This document shows, in pieces, positions 1 through 10,157 of a stretch of DNA of 64,000 nucleotides. Source of the stretch: Manis javanica (Eukaryota > Chordata > Mammalia > Pholidota > Manidae); contig NC_133169.1 of assembly GCF_040802235.1 (NCBI RefSeq), positions 44,275,034-44,339,033 of the forward strand, in the 5' to 3' direction. Both the position numbers and the translations under genes were made by a program. Position 1 is the stretch's first letter. Every line of letters begins with the position of its first letter. The notes under the pieces are model-generated. The model saw nothing but the letters and a program-made list of their open reading frames with translations. It did not search any database and was not told the origin of the DNA.

Positions 1-318
1 CTGTATGCACATGCCAGCCTAGACATCTCCCTCCTCCTTCTTATGGCAAGTCCAGGAGACGGTGGGCTGGATGCAGCCACAACCGCAGCATCGTCCGGAT
101 CCCTGTGGAGGCTTTTTGATGATCATCCCCCGGCACGAGTCCTCCAGAGAGTGCTGATGCCGGAAGCTCCTCCTCATATCGTATCTTAGTTCATTTTCTG
201 GGTATCCAAGCTAGGCCTTGATCTTCTGCGTAGAGACAAACAGACCCTTTGCCCACACTTTGACATGCCCTCTATACCACTGTGCAGAACTCATTGGAGG
301 TCAGCACACAGTAACTGC
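1..318. other. Unassigned moderately GC-rich sequence
   Basis: This block is richer in GC and CpG than the AT-rich DNA beyond it and ends at a run of 20 T. I could not match it to a gene or repeat. The minus strand has an open stretch of roughly 70 codons ending in TAG near position 45, without a clear start codon. It could be an old retrocopy, the edge of a dispersed repeat, or host DNA flanking the L1 to its right. No function is proposed. Confidence 0.3.
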
Positions 319-501
319 TTTTTTTTTTTTTTTTTTTTAATTAAGAGAAAGGAATATTATCAGAAAAGAGTACCTCCATAGCTGATCATCTGACACCCTT
401 TAAGTGATCAACATTAAGGATATTTAAAGCATGCGTTGATCTTTGATTTACCAATAGTTTTATCCTGTTAAGGAGTAATCCCCCTTTTCTTTCTTTCTTT
501 C
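319..501 (-). other. Segment between two poly(T) tracts; possible L1 3' transduction
   Basis: Read on the minus strand, the L1 tail (A18, then GAAA-type repeats) is followed by about 140 bp of ordinary AT-rich sequence and then a second A20 tract at 338-319. An L1, its poly(A), a short unique segment and another poly(A) is the layout left when L1 transcription runs past its own weak polyadenylation signal and the extra sequence is copied along. I found no matching target-site duplications outside 319 and 7402, so the second tract could be an unrelated T-run. Confidence 0.35.
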
Positions 502-519
502 TTTTTTTTTTTTTTTTTT

Positions 520-861
520 AAATTTTTAATCTACACTTACCTGAAGAATACTATGTTTACTATGCTCTCCCCTATATCAGGTCCCCCCTAACAACCACAT
601 TACGGTTACTGTCCATCAGCTTAGCAAAATGTTGTAGAGTCACTACTTGTCCTCTCTGTGTTGTGCAGCCCACCCTCCCCTTTCTCCCTCCCCCCCATGC
701 ATGCTAATCTTAATACCCCCCTTCTTCTTCCCCCCCCTTATCCCTCCCTGCCCACCCATCCTCCCCAGTTCCTTTCCCTTTGGTACCTGTTAGTCCATTT
801 TTGGGTTCTGTAATTCTGCTGCTGTTTTGTTCCTTCAGTTTTTCCTTTGTTCCTATACTCC
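520..861 (-). other. L1 3' UTR with G-rich polypurine tract
   Basis: Between the ORF2 stop and the poly(A). The plus strand shows a long pyrimidine stretch at about 665-780 with several runs of C. On the L1 sense strand this is a polypurine tract with repeated runs of four or more G, a conserved hallmark of mammalian L1 3' UTRs and able in principle to form G-quadruplexes. The region has no ORF of note. Confidence 0.75.
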
Positions 862-3800
862 TCAGATGGGTGAAATCATTTGGTATTTCTCTTTCTCCGC
901 TTGGCTTATTTCACTGAGCATAATACTCTCCAGCTCCATCCATGTTGCTGCAAATGGTTGGATTTTTCCACTTCTTATGGCTGAGTAGTATTCCATTGTG
1001 TATATGTACCACATCTTCTTTATCCATTCATCTACAGATGGACATTTAGGTTGCTTCCAATTCTTGGCTATTGTAAATAGTGCTGCGATAAACATAGGAG
1101 TGCATCTGTCTTTCTCAAACTTGATTGCTGCGTTCTTAGGGTAAATTCCTAGGAGTGGAATTCCTGGGTCAAATGGTAGGTCTGTTTTGAGCATTTTGAT
1201 GCACCTCCATACTGCTTTCCACAATGGTTGAACTAATTTACATTCCCACCAGCAGTGTAGGAGGGTTCCCCTTTCTCCACAGCCTCGCCAACATTTGTTG
1301 TTGTTTGTCTTTTGGATGGCAGCTATCCTTACTGGTGTGAGGTGATACCTCATTGTAGTTTTAATTTGCATTTCTCTGATAATTAGCGATGTGGAGCATC
1401 TTTTCATGTGTCTCTTGGCCATCTGTATTTCTTTTTTGGAGAACTTTCTGTTCAGTTCCTCTGCCCATTTTTTAATTGGGTTATTTGTTTTTTGTTTGTT
1501 GAGGCGTGTGAGCTCTTTATATATTCTGGACGTCAAGCCTTTATCAGATCTGTCATTTTCAAATATATTCTCCCATACTGTAGGGTTCCTTTTTGTTCTA
1601 TTGATGGTGTCTTTCGCTGTACAGAAGCTTTTCAGCTTAATGTAGTCCCACTTGCTCATTTTTGCTGTTGTTTTCCTTGCCCGGGGAGATATGTTCAAGA
1701 AGAGATCACTCATGTTTATGTCTAAGAGGTTTTTGCCTATGTTTTTTTCCAAGAGTTTAATGGTTTCGTGACTTACATTCAGGTCTTTGATCCATTTTGA
1801 GTTTACCTTTGTATATGGGGTTAGACAATGGTCCAGTTTCATTCTCCTACATGTAGCTGTCCAGTTTTGCCAGCACCATCTGTTGAAGAGACTGTCATTT
1901 TGCCATTGTATGTCCATGGCTCCTTTATCAAATATTAATTGACCATATATGTTTGGGTTAATTTCTGGGGTCTCTAATCTGTTCCACTGGTCTGTGGCTC
2001 TGTTCTTGTGCCAGTACCAAATTGTCTTGATTACTATGGCTTTGTAGTAGAGCTTGAAGTTGGGGAGTGAGATCCCCCCTACTTTATTCTTCTTTTTCAG
2101 GATTGCTTTGGCTATTCGGGGTCTTTGGTGTTTCCATATGAATTTTTGAATTATTTGTTCCAATTCATTGAAGAATGTTGCTGGTAATTTGAGAGGGATT
2201 GCATCAAATTTGTATATTGCTTTCGGCAGGATGGCCATTTTGACGATATTAATTCTTCCTAGCCATGAGCATGGGATGAGTTTCCATTTATTAGTGTCCC
2301 CTTTAATTTCTCTTAAGAGTGACTTGTAGTTTTCAGAGTATAAGTCTTTCACTTCCTTGGTTAGGTTTATTCCTAGGTATTTTATTCTTTTTGATGCAAT
2401 GGTGAATGGAATTGTTTTCCTGATTTCTCTTTCTATTGATTCGTTGTTAGTGTATAGGAAAGCTACAGATTTCTGTGTGTTGATTTTGTATCCTGCAACT
2501 TTGCTGTATTCCGATATCAGTTCTAGTAGTTTTGGAGTGGAGTCTTTAGGGTTTTTTATGTACAGTATCATATCATCTGCAAATAGTGACAGTTTAACTT
2601 CTTCTTTACCAATCTGGATTCCTTGTATTTCTTTGTTTTGTCTGATTGCCGTGGCTAGGACCTCCAGTACTATGTTAAATAACAGTGGGGAGAGTGGGCA
2701 TCCCTGTCTGGTTCCCGATCTCAGTGGAAATGCTTTCAGCTTCTCGCTGTTCAGTATAATGCTGGCTGTGGGTTTATCATATATGGCCTTTATTATGTTG
2801 AGGTACTTGCCCTCTATTCCCATTTTGCTGAGAGTTTTTATCATGAATGGATGTTGAATTTTGTCAAATGCTTTTTCAGCATCTATGGAGATGATCATGT
2901 GGTTTTTGTCTTTCTTTTTGTTGATGTGGTGGATGATGTTGATGGATTTTCGAATGTTGTACCATCCTTGCATCCCTGGGATGAACCCCACTTGGTCATG
3001 GTGTATGATCCTTTTGATATACTGTTGAATTCTGTTTGCTAATATTTTATTGAGTATTTTTGCATCTACGTTCATCAGGGATATTGGTCTGTAATTTTCT
3101 TTTTTGGTGGGGTCTTTTCCTGGTTTTGGTATTAGGGTGATGTTGGCTTCATAGAATGAGTTTGGGAGTATTCCCTCTTCTTCTATTTTGTGGAACACTT
3201 TAAGGAGAATGGGTATTATGTCTTCTCTGTGTGTCTGATAAAATTCCGAGGTAAATCCGTCCGGCCCCGGGGTTTTGTTCTTGGGTAGTTTTTTGATTAC
3301 TGTTTCAATTTCTTTGCTTGTAATTGGTTTGTTTAACTTTTGTGTTTCTTCCTTGGTCAGTCTTGGGAGGTTGTATTTTTCTAGGAAGTTGTCCATTTCT
3401 TCTAGGTTTTCCAGCTTGTTGGCATATAGGTTTTCATAGTAGTCTTTAATAATTCTTTGTATTTCTGTGGAGTCTGTCGTGATTTTTCCATTCTCATTTC
3501 TGATTATGTTGATTTGTGTTGACTCTCTTTTTCTCTTAATAAGTTGGGCTAGAGGCTTATCTATTTTGTTTATTTTCTCAAAGAACCAGCTCTTGGTTTC
3601 GTTGATTTTTGCTATTGTTTTATTCTTCTCAATTTTGTTTATTTCTTCTCTGATCTTTATTATGTCCCTCCTTCTGCTGACTTTAGGCCTCATTTGTTCT
3701 TCTTTTTCCAGTTTTAATAATTGTGATGTTAGACTATTCATTTGGGATTGTTCTTCCTTCTTCAAGTGTGCCTGGATTGCTATATACTTTCCTCTTAAGA

Positions 3801-4704
3801 CTGCTTTCGCTGCATCCCACAGAAGTTGGGGCTTAGTGTTGTTGTTGTCATTTGTTTCTATATATTCCTTGATCTCTATTTTGATTTGTTCATTGATCCA
3901 TTGATTATTTAGTAGCATGTTGTTAAGCCTCCATGTGTTTGTGAGCCTTTTTGTTTTCTTTGTAGAATTTATTTCTACTTTCATACCTTTGTGGTCTGAA
4001 AAATTGGTTGGTAGAATTTCAATATTGTGGAATTTACTGAGGCTCTTTTTGTGAGCTAGTATGTGGTCTATTCTGGAGAATGTTCCATGTGCACTTGAGA
4101 AGAATGTATATCCTGTTGCTTTTGGATGTAAAGTTCTATAGATGTCTATTAGGTCCATCTGTTCTAGTGTGTTGTTCAGTGCCTGTGTGTCTTTACTTAT
4201 TTTCTGCCCGGTGGATCTATCCTTTGGGGTGAGTGGTGTGTTGAAGTCTCCTACAATGAATGCATTGCAGTCTATTTCCCTCTTTAGTTCTGTTAGTATT
4301 TGCTTCACATATGCTGGTGCTCCTGTATTGGGTGCATATATATTTAGAATGGTTATATCCTCTTGTTGGACTAAGCCCTTTATCATTATGTAGTGGCCTT
4401 CTTTATCTCTTGTTACTTTCTTTGTTTTGAAGTCTATTTTGTCTGATATTAGTACTGCAACCCCTGCTTTCTTCTCACTGTTGTTTGCCTGAAATATGTT
4501 TTTCCATCCCTTGACTTTTAGTCTATGCTTATCTTTGGGTTTAAGGTGAGTTTCTTGTAAGCAGCATATAGATGGGTCTTGCTTTTTTATCCATTCTATT
4601 ACTCTATGTCTTTTGATTGGTGCATTAAGTCCATTTACATTTAGGGTGACTATTGAAAGATATGTACTTATTGCCATTGCAGGCTTTAGATTCGTGGTTA
4701 CCAA
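862..4704 (-). CDS. L1 ORF2: LINE-1 ORF2 protein (endonuclease and reverse transcriptase)
   Basis: Encodes the enzyme that nicks target DNA and reverse-transcribes the L1 RNA at the nick. An apurinic-type endonuclease fills about residues 15-245, with the expected acidic and polar residues in LNVNGLN, QETHL, GDFNTP, IDHI and SDH. The reverse transcriptase spans about 500-780 and includes [18 protein letters not shown] and the catalytic FADDM. Near the C-terminus lies the L1 cysteine-rich region ([18 protein letters not shown]). At 1280 aa it is close to the human protein (1275 aa). M10 (codon at 4677-4675) would give an N-terminus nearer in length to human ORF2p, so the start is uncertain by nine residues. 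All catalytic motifs are present and the frame is unbroken. It lies 168 bp downstream of ORF1, as usual for an L1 bicistronic RNA. Confidence 0.96.
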   Translation of the reverse strand: MVTTNLKPAMAISTYLSIVTLNVNGLNAPIKRHRVIEWIKKQDPSICCLQETHLKPKDKHRLKVKGWKNIFQANNSEKKAGVAVLISDKIDFKTKKVTRDKEGHYIMIKGLVQQEDITILNIYAPNTGAPAYVKQILTELKREIDCNAFIVGDFNTPLTPKDRSTGQKISKDTQALNNTLEQMDLIDIYRTLHPKATGYTFFSSAHGTFSRIDHILAHKKSLSKFHNIEILPTNFSDHKGMKVEINSTKKTKRLTNTWRLNNMLLNNQWINEQIKIEIKEYIETNDNNNTKPQLLWDAAKAVLRGKYIAIQAHLKKEEQSQMNSLTSQLLKLEKEEQMRPKVSRRRDIIKIREEINKIEKNKTIAKINETKSWFFEKINKIDKPLAQLIKRKRESTQINIIRNENGKITTDSTEIQRIIKDYYENLYANKLENLEEMDNFLEKYNLPRLTKEETQKLNKPITSKEIETVIKKLPKNKTPGPDGFTSEFYQTHREDIIPILLKVFHKIEEEGILPNSFYEANITLIPKPGKDPTKKENYRPISLMNVDAKILNKILANRIQQYIKRIIHHDQVGFIPGMQGWYNIRKSINIIHHINKKKDKNHMIISIDAEKAFDKIQHPFMIKTLSKMGIEGKYLNIIKAIYDKPTASIILNSEKLKAFPLRSGTRQGCPLSPLLFNIVLEVLATAIRQNKEIQGIQIGKEEVKLSLFADDMILYIKNPKDSTPKLLELISEYSKVAGYKINTQKSVAFLYTNNESIEREIRKTIPFTIASKRIKYLGINLTKEVKDLYSENYKSLLREIKGDTNKWKLIPCSWLGRINIVKMAILPKAIYKFDAIPLKLPATFFNELEQIIQKFIWKHQRPRIAKAILKKKNKVGGISLPNFKLYYKAIVIKTIWYWHKNRATDQWNRLETPEINPNIYGQLIFDKGAMDIQWQNDSLFNRWCWQNWTATCRRMKLDHCLTPYTKVNSKWIKDLNVSHETIKLLEKNIGKNLLDINMSDLFLNISPRARKTTAKMSKWDYIKLKSFCTAKDTINRTKRNPTVWENIFENDRSDKGLTSRIYKELTRLNKQKTNNPIKKWAEELNRKFSKKEIQMAKRHMKRCSTSLIIREMQIKTTMRYHLTPVRIAAIQKTNNNKCWRGCGERGTLLHCWWECKLVQPLWKAVWRCIKMLKTDLPFDPGIPLLGIYPKNAAIKFEKDRCTPMFIAALFTIAKNWKQPKCPSVDEWIKKMWYIYTMEYYSAIRSGKIQPFAATWMELESIMLSEISQAEKEKYQMISPI

Positions 4705-4872
4705 AGGTTCAAGGTTAGCTTCTTTAGTATCTTACTGCCTAACTTAGCTCGCTTATTGAGCTGTTGTATACACTGTCTGGAGAGTCTTTTCTTCTCTCCC
4801 TTCTTATTCCTCCTCCTCCCTTCTTCATATGTTGTGTGTTTTGTTCTGTGCTCTTTTTAGGGGTGCTCCCAT

Positions 4873-5796
4873 CTAGAGCAGTCCCTGTAGGATGCCCTGT
4901 AGAGGTGGTTTGTGGGAAGCAAATTCCCTCAGCTTTTGCTTATCTGGGAATTGTTTGATCCCACCATCATATTTAAATGATAGTCGTGCTGGATACAGTA
5001 TCCTTGGTTCAAGGCCCTTCTGTTTCATTGCATTAAGTATATCATGCCATTCTCTTCTGGCCTGTAGGGTTTCTGTTGAGAAGTCTGATGTTAGCCTGAT
5101 TGGTTTTCCTTTATAGGTGACCTTTTTCTCTCTAGCTGCCTTTAAAACTCTTTCCTTGTCCTTGATCCTTGCCATTTTAATTATTATGTGTCTTGGTGTT
5201 GTCCTCCTTGGATCCTTTCTGTTGGGGGTTCTGTATAATTCCATGGTCTGTTCGATTATTTCCTCCCCCAGTTTGGGGAAGTTTTCAGCAATTATTTCTT
5301 CAAAGACACTTTCTATCCCTTTTCCTCTTTCTTCCTCTTCTGGTATCCCTATAATACGAATGTTATTCCTTTTGTATTGGTCACATATTTCTCTTAGTGT
5401 TGTTTCATTCCTGGAGATCCTTTTATCTCTCTCTATGTCAGCTTCTATACGTTCCTGTTCTCTGGCTTCTATTCCTTCAATGGCCTCTTGCATCTTATCC
5501 ATTCTGCTTATAAATCCTTCCAGGGATTGTTTCACTTCTGTGATCTCTTTCCTGACATCTGTGATCTCCTTCCGGACTTCATCCCACTGCTCTTGCATTT
5601 TTCTCTGCATCTCATCCCACTGCTCTTGCATTTTTCTCTGCATCTCATCCCATTGCTCTTGCATTTTTTTCTGCATCTCTGTCAGCATGTTCATGATTTT
5701 TATTTTGAATTCTTTTTCAGGAGGACTAGTTAGGTCTGTCTCCTTCTCAGGTGTTGTCTCTGTGATCTTTGTCTGCCTGTAGTTTTGCCTTTTCAT
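4873..5796 (-). CDS. L1 ORF1: LINE-1 ORF1 protein (RNA-binding chaperone)
   Basis: Encodes the trimeric RNA-binding protein that coats L1 RNA. Layout: a short N-terminal tail (1-30), a coiled coil (about 31-125), an RRM-like domain from about residue 144 (NNIRIIGIPEEEE) to about 230, and the C-terminal domain (PIRLTSDFS, the ARREWHDIL helix, ARLSFKYDGGIKQF) to 307. The coiled coil contains three back-to-back copies of an 11-residue unit, EMQ(K/R)KMQEQWD (residues 40-72), followed by a seven-residue doublet (RKEITDV, RKEITEV; residues 75-88). The second L1 in this window has a single 11-residue unit here. Length is 307 aa against 338 in human. The start fits the full N-terminal domain, and the other copy starts at the same codon. 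The frame is intact. Confidence 0.95.
   Translation of the reverse strand: MKRQNYRQTKITETTPEKETDLTSPPEKEFKIKIMNMLTEMQKKMQEQWDEMQRKMQEQWDEMQRKMQEQWDEVRKEITDVRKEITEVKQSLEGFISRMDKMQEAIEGIEAREQERIEADIERDKRISRNETTLREICDQYKRNNIRIIGIPEEEERGKGIESVFEEIIAENFPKLGEEIIEQTMELYRTPNRKDPRRTTPRHIIIKMARIKDKERVLKAAREKKVTYKGKPIRLTSDFSTETLQARREWHDILNAMKQKGLEPRILYPARLSFKYDGGIKQFPDKQKLREFASHKPPLQGILQGLL
5581..5679 (-). repeat. Three 33-bp tandem repeats inside L1 ORF1
   Basis: Three near-identical 33-bp units encode 11 residues each (ORF1 residues 40-72). They differ at only a few bases, suggesting recent expansion. An 11-residue unit is a hendecad, which can lengthen a coiled coil without breaking its core packing. 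The homologous place in the plus-strand L1 at the right end of the window (about 62558-62590) holds one unit. Confidence 0.9.
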
Positions 5797-6164
5797 GGTG
5801 ATAGAGATAGTCTGCAGAGCTGGTACAAGTGACCGCTGGAAGAGCTTCCCTTCTTGTTGGTTTGTAGCCTTTTCCTGGGAGAATAGCGACCTCTAGTGGC
5901 TTGTGCTGGGCAGCTGTGCGCAGACAGGGCTTCTGCTTCCTGCCCAGTTGCTTTGGGGTTTATCTCCACTGTTGCTGTGGGCTTGGCCTGGCTGGGGCTG
6001 TTCCTCCAAAATGGTGGAGCCCCGTTAGAGGGGGAGCAGCCAGGAGACTATTTATCTCCGTAAGGGGCCTCTGTGCTCCCTGCTGCCCAGGGGGTTAGAG
6101 TGCCCAGAGATCCCCAGATTCCCTGCTTCTGGTCTAAGTGACCTGTCCTGCCCCTTTAAGATTT

Positions 6165-7133
6165 CCAAAAAGCACTCTCCAAACCAAAACAACAACAGCA
6201 ACAATGAGAGAGGGAACAGAAAGGAAAAAAAAAAAAGAAAAAACACGCGATTTTTTTTTTTTTTTTCCTCAGGTGCCGGTCCCAGGCACCCGCGCACTGG
6301 TCCTGCTGCCCTGTCTCCCTAGCACCAGGGTCCCTGTCCTTTCAAGGCTTCCAAAAAGCACCCACCCACCGGTCCCGCAGGGAAGGAACGCTCAATATTC
6401 TTGGTCCTCAGGCACTGGTCCCACGCACCCGCTCACCAGTCCTGCCGCCCTGCCTCCCTAGCACCGGGGTCCCTGTCCCTTCAAGGCTTCCAAAAAGCAC
6501 TTGGCAAAAAGAGAGAAAAAAAAAGGGGAAAAACGCGCGATTTCTTCCGTCCTCAGGTGCTGGTCTCAGGCACCCACCCACCGGTCCCACAGGGAAAAAT
6601 GCGGGATATTCTTTGTCCTCAGGTGCCGGTCCCAGGCACCCGCTCACCAGTCCCGCCGCCCTGCCTCCCTAGCACCGGGGTCCCTGTCCCTTTTAGGCTT
6701 CCAAAAAGCACTCGCAGAAAAGAGAAAAAAAAAAGGGGAAAAACGCGCGATTTCCTCTGTCCTCAAGTGCCGGTCTCAGGCACCCGCCCACCGGTCCCGC
6801 AGGGAAAAACAGGGGATATTCTTTGTCCTCAGGCGCCGGTCCCAGCCACCCGATCACCAGTCCCGCCACCGTGCCTCCCTAGCACTGGGGTCCCCGTCCC
6901 TTCAAGGCTTCCAAAAAGCGCTTGCCAAAAAGAGAAAAAAAAAAAAAAAGGGGAAAAACGCGCGACCTCCTCCGTCCTCAGGCACTGGTCTCAGGCACCC
7001 GCCCCCAGGTCTCGCAGGGAGAAACGCGGGATATTCTTTGTCCTCCGGCGCCGTTCCCAGGCACCTCCTCACCGGTCCCGCCACCCTGCCTCCCCAGCAA
7101 CGGGGGCCCGTCCCTCTAAGGCTTCCAAAAAGC
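6165..7133 (-). repeat. Tandem array of about 211-bp units in L1 5' UTR
   Basis: The anchor ccaaaaagc recurs at 6165, 6351, 6490, 6701, 6911 and 7125, giving spacings of about 186, 139, 211, 210 and 214. Three units are near full length and two are shortened. Each contains an A-rich stretch, a CpG-rich acgcgcga motif and repeated caggcacc(c) blocks. Independent monomer arrays of about 200 bp act as promoters in mouse L1; this one has no sequence resemblance to those that I can recall, so shared function is inference. Confidence 0.88.
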
Positions 7134-7381
7134 GCTCGCCAAAAAAAAAAAACTGCTCCAGTTTCTCTCCACCCGCCGGGAGCCGGGGGGAGGGGCGCTC
7201 GGGTCCCGCCGGGCTGGGGCTTGTATCTTACCCCCTTCACAAGGCACTGGGTTCTTGCAGGTGTGGATGTGGTCTGGATGTTGTCCCGTGTCCTGTGGTC
7301 TCTATTTTAGGAAGATTTTTCTTTGTTATATTTTCATAGCTCTATGTGTTTTTGGGAGGAGATTTCCACTGCTCTACTCAC

Positions 7382-7394
7382 GCCGCCATCTTGG
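7382..7394 (-). promoter_or_regulatory. YY1-type motif at the L1 5' end
   Basis: The plus strand reads gccgccatcttgg, a match to the YY1 consensus (GCCGCCATCTTG), placed within about 20 bp of the L1 5' end on its sense strand. In human L1 a YY1 site at the same place fixes the transcription start. In the plus-strand L1 at 61601 the equivalent site has decayed. Confidence 0.75.
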
Positions 7395-7402
7395 CTCCCT
7401 CC

Positions 7403-9229
7403 ATATGCTCCATTTTTAATGCACACTTTTTTTTTAATTGTGGCACTAAAAAGTCATGTGGTGGTGAACATCCTTATAATTTTGAGTGTGTGTCTTGGAT
7501 TGTTTCTTCCACCAAATTTTCTTCCATCAGAAGTAATTTAGGCAACTTGTATAATATTTTTGAAGTTTGAATTTCATTTTTAAGTTGTATTTCTGAAATA
7601 CTGTCAGTTCACTTTCCTAATGTCTGCTTATTTCCACTTCACTGATACACACTCAGAACTCCCTGTCTCTAAAAGTAAATAAACACACACATTCACATCT
7701 CTGATAATTCTGGCTTAGACAACTGAATTTAACTGATACTTTGTCTAGTGAGGTTGAATCTTCTTGAATGTGTTGAGATTTGTTATTTTCTAAATCGCCC
7801 ACTTCATGTGTCCTTATTTATTAGAAATGTTATACTTTTAGACTTACACAACCTTTTCATTGCATAGGAAAGTTTGAATGTGCCCATCATGTAGGTCTCA
7901 AGTGTTGTTTCCATTTTCTTTCTTTTTTCTATTTTATTTTGTTCATGGCTTTTTTGTAACCCAAGAGTTTTTAAAGTTACAGAGTAAAATACATCAACAA
8001 TACTTGTGGTTTCTTCTAAAAATATTTAGAAATTCTCTACTAGCTTCAAATATGAAAAATATTTTTACATTCATTAGTTCCCATTTGTATGTGTATGTTT
8101 TAATTTTACTCTTTAGAGTCTGGAATTTAGGTATATAAATATGAAATGGTGATTTACTGACTTGTCTATGAATAATTGTGCAATCTTCATAAAGCCAGTT
8201 ACAGTGACAAATTATTCCTTTATCTAAGGAGTTTCAATATCAATTTCTTAAATAGACTTTTTTATATTTACTGAGGACTCTAATGTTATCTACAGATCCT
8301 TCAAATTCTTAAAGCTCCACGTTAGCATTTAGATTATTAAAAGATGTAACTTGTTCAGTGAATTATGGGTGTTAAATTAAATGGTATTTTATCTTTCTTT
8401 TTCAAAGAATTTTATAAGGAATTGCCCATTTATTTACTACAGAAAAACAAGTCTAGAACTGCATTGTTATGTTTTGAAAACAATAATAGCATTAGCAATA
8501 TCATTTATTTGAAGAGTATTGACATCTTTGCAAAATTACCTTTCTCCTCTAAGACTTTATTATATCCTTTTATTTAGTTAAGTGTTCAGCTGACTTCCTT
8601 TGTTGAGAATTATGATTTGTGTGTTTTATGTGGATATTTATGTGTGTTCTGTATATTATTGTATATTTCACATTATATTTATTTCCATATGTTTCTCATT
8701 AAATGCTGTCTTAATGATTTTATCTGCTATTTTTTTCTGCCATAGTTTGGTATTTGTCCATGTTTATTTCTAGCCAACTGGAGGGCTGTTGGTAGTAAAT
8801 ATTAATTTATGTTTTAATCTTGCTAATTTACAATCTTTAATTTGAAAATAATTTTCAGAGGATCACATTGTGTTTACTTTTCATAATCATCAAGTGTACA
8901 ACATAAACATTTAATCTCCTTTACTTTAAAATAAAGTGATTTGTTTTTCATTCGCATTATGTTGTTTAGAATTTCCAAAAGTCTATCAACCAACATGGTG
9001 GTATCTTACCAATACCTCATTTTGTAGAAAAAACAGCCTTATGGAAAAGAGGTTGTATTCTGTTGGTCTAATGTAAGAGGAAATATGCATATGTACCATG
9101 TCCCAAGACCCACTGGAGAACAAGCAATGCTTGCCTTCTCTAGAAAAATGGAAGAATAGCCTTTCACAGAATTTATTCACAAAATCTGGCTTACAATTAT
9201 ATGCAAACCCAATGCCAAAGTCTCCAGCA
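7403..9229. other. AT-rich intergenic DNA
   Basis: Between the young L1 and the OR relic. AT-rich with scattered homopolymer runs. No gene, recent repeat or clear old repeat was recognised. A frame starting at 9098 runs into the OR relic but its first 44 codons do not resemble an OR. Confidence 0.5.
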
Positions 9230-10157
9230 ATGACCAACAAGGGTTTCGCAGTGGGATTCATCCTTCTGGGCTTCTCCAAATGGCCCTATTTATAGAAACA
9301 GTTATCCTCTGGGCTGTGATCCTCTTGTACACCATGATCGTCCTCTCCTACCTGACCATCATCCTGCTCTCCTGTGTGGACCCTCGTCTCTACACCCCCA
9401 TGTACTTCTTCCTCAGTAATCTCTCCTTCCTGGATCTCTGCTACACCACAACTGCTGTGCCAACATGTGGGGGACAGACAAGAGCATCACCTACACAGGC
9501 TGTGCCATCCAGCCCTCTGTGATAATCTGTCTTTGTGTCACAGAAGATGTCATGCTGGTAGTGATGGCCTTTGACCACTACATTGCTATCTGCCAGCCCC
9601 TGCACTACACTGTCATCTTGCATCCTCAGTTCTATTGGAAGCTGGTACTCATGACTTGGTTATCAGTCCTGATAACATCTGTGACCCAGTCTATTATCAC
9701 ATTCCAGCTGCCTTTTTGCACCCACCACCACCTGGATGATTTTCTTTGTGAGGTTCCTGCCTTCATATGCCTGGCATGTGGAGACACCTCTGCAAATGAG
9801 TGGCAGGCAGATGACTATCTCTGTTGACCTCCTCACCATCTTGCCAGTAGCATTGATTCTGACTTCTTATGTCTACATAGCTCAAGCCTTGCGAAAACTC
9901 CAGTCCGATGAGGGAAAGAAGAAGGCCATCACCACCTGCTCCTCCCACCTCATTGTGGTCTTCATGTTTTACGGGATGGTTGCCATTGTTTACACATACT
10001 CCAAGAACCACTTTCAAAATAATGAAAGTTCTTTGCCTTTTTCTACACCTTGGTTACCCCTTTGTTGAACCCCCTCATCTACACCCTGAGGAACAAAAAG
10101 GTGTGAGATGCTCTGCAGAGACTGCTGAGAAAGGGGGTCAGCACACCAAAAAAATAG
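9230..10157 (+). pseudogene. Olfactory receptor pseudogene, family 2-like
   Basis: A seven-transmembrane odorant receptor relic. In order it shows FILLGFS (N-terminus), [18 protein letters not shown] (TM2), the TM3 end MAFDHYIAICQPLHY, CEVPAF (extracellular loop 2), KKKAITTCSSHL (TM6) and NPLIYTLRNKKV (TM7). The TM2 and loop motifs and the TVP-type sequence point to class II family 2 or a neighbour. It is broken: a frameshift near 9290, a deletion of about 13 bp near 9464 where QMLV is expected, a four-base duplication near 9805, a further frameshift near 10020, and a TGA at 10104-10106 where Arg (CGA) is expected. DRY is DHY. The start at 9230 (MTNKGF) fits OR length; an in-frame ATG at 9212 is possible. 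Confidence 0.88.

Larger units (their letters stand above)
502..7402 (-). mobile_element. Full-length LINE-1 with both ORFs open
   Basis: A complete non-LTR retrotransposon of about 6.9 kb on the minus strand: a 5' UTR of about 1.6 kb, ORF1 (307 aa), a 168-bp spacer, ORF2 (1280 aa), a 3' UTR of about 340 bp and a poly(A) tail, seen as T18 at 502-519. The 5' end starts at the usual L1 YY1-type motif. Neither ORF has a stop or frameshift, and CpGs in the 5' UTR are largely undecayed, both signs of a young insertion. Old L1 pieces elsewhere in the window are fragmented. Target-site duplications were not evident by eye. By structure this copy could be retrotransposition-competent; that is inference. 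Confidence 0.93.
5797..7402 (-). promoter_or_regulatory. L1 5' UTR and internal promoter
   Basis: About 1.6 kb upstream of ORF1, rich in GC and CpG, containing a tandem array (6165-7133) and a unique 5' portion (about 7134-7402). In mammals this region holds the internal RNA polymerase II promoter. The other young-type L1 in the window has a 5' UTR of only about 840 bp without the array, so the extra length here is mostly array. Short antisense and sense frames across it look like by-products of GC-rich repeats. Confidence 0.8.

Noticed and set aside
1391-4393. Plus-strand frames of 60-170 codons across the L1
   Set aside because: They are the opposite strand of ORF2; hydrophobic, and explained by its A-rich coding strand.
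5117-5782. 221-codon plus-strand frame
   Set aside because: Antisense shadow of L1 ORF1; the same happens opposite the ORF1 at 62458-63018.
495-7420. Target-site duplication of the intact L1
   Set aside because: Sequences left of both T-tracts and right of 7402 were compared by eye and share no convincing direct repeat.
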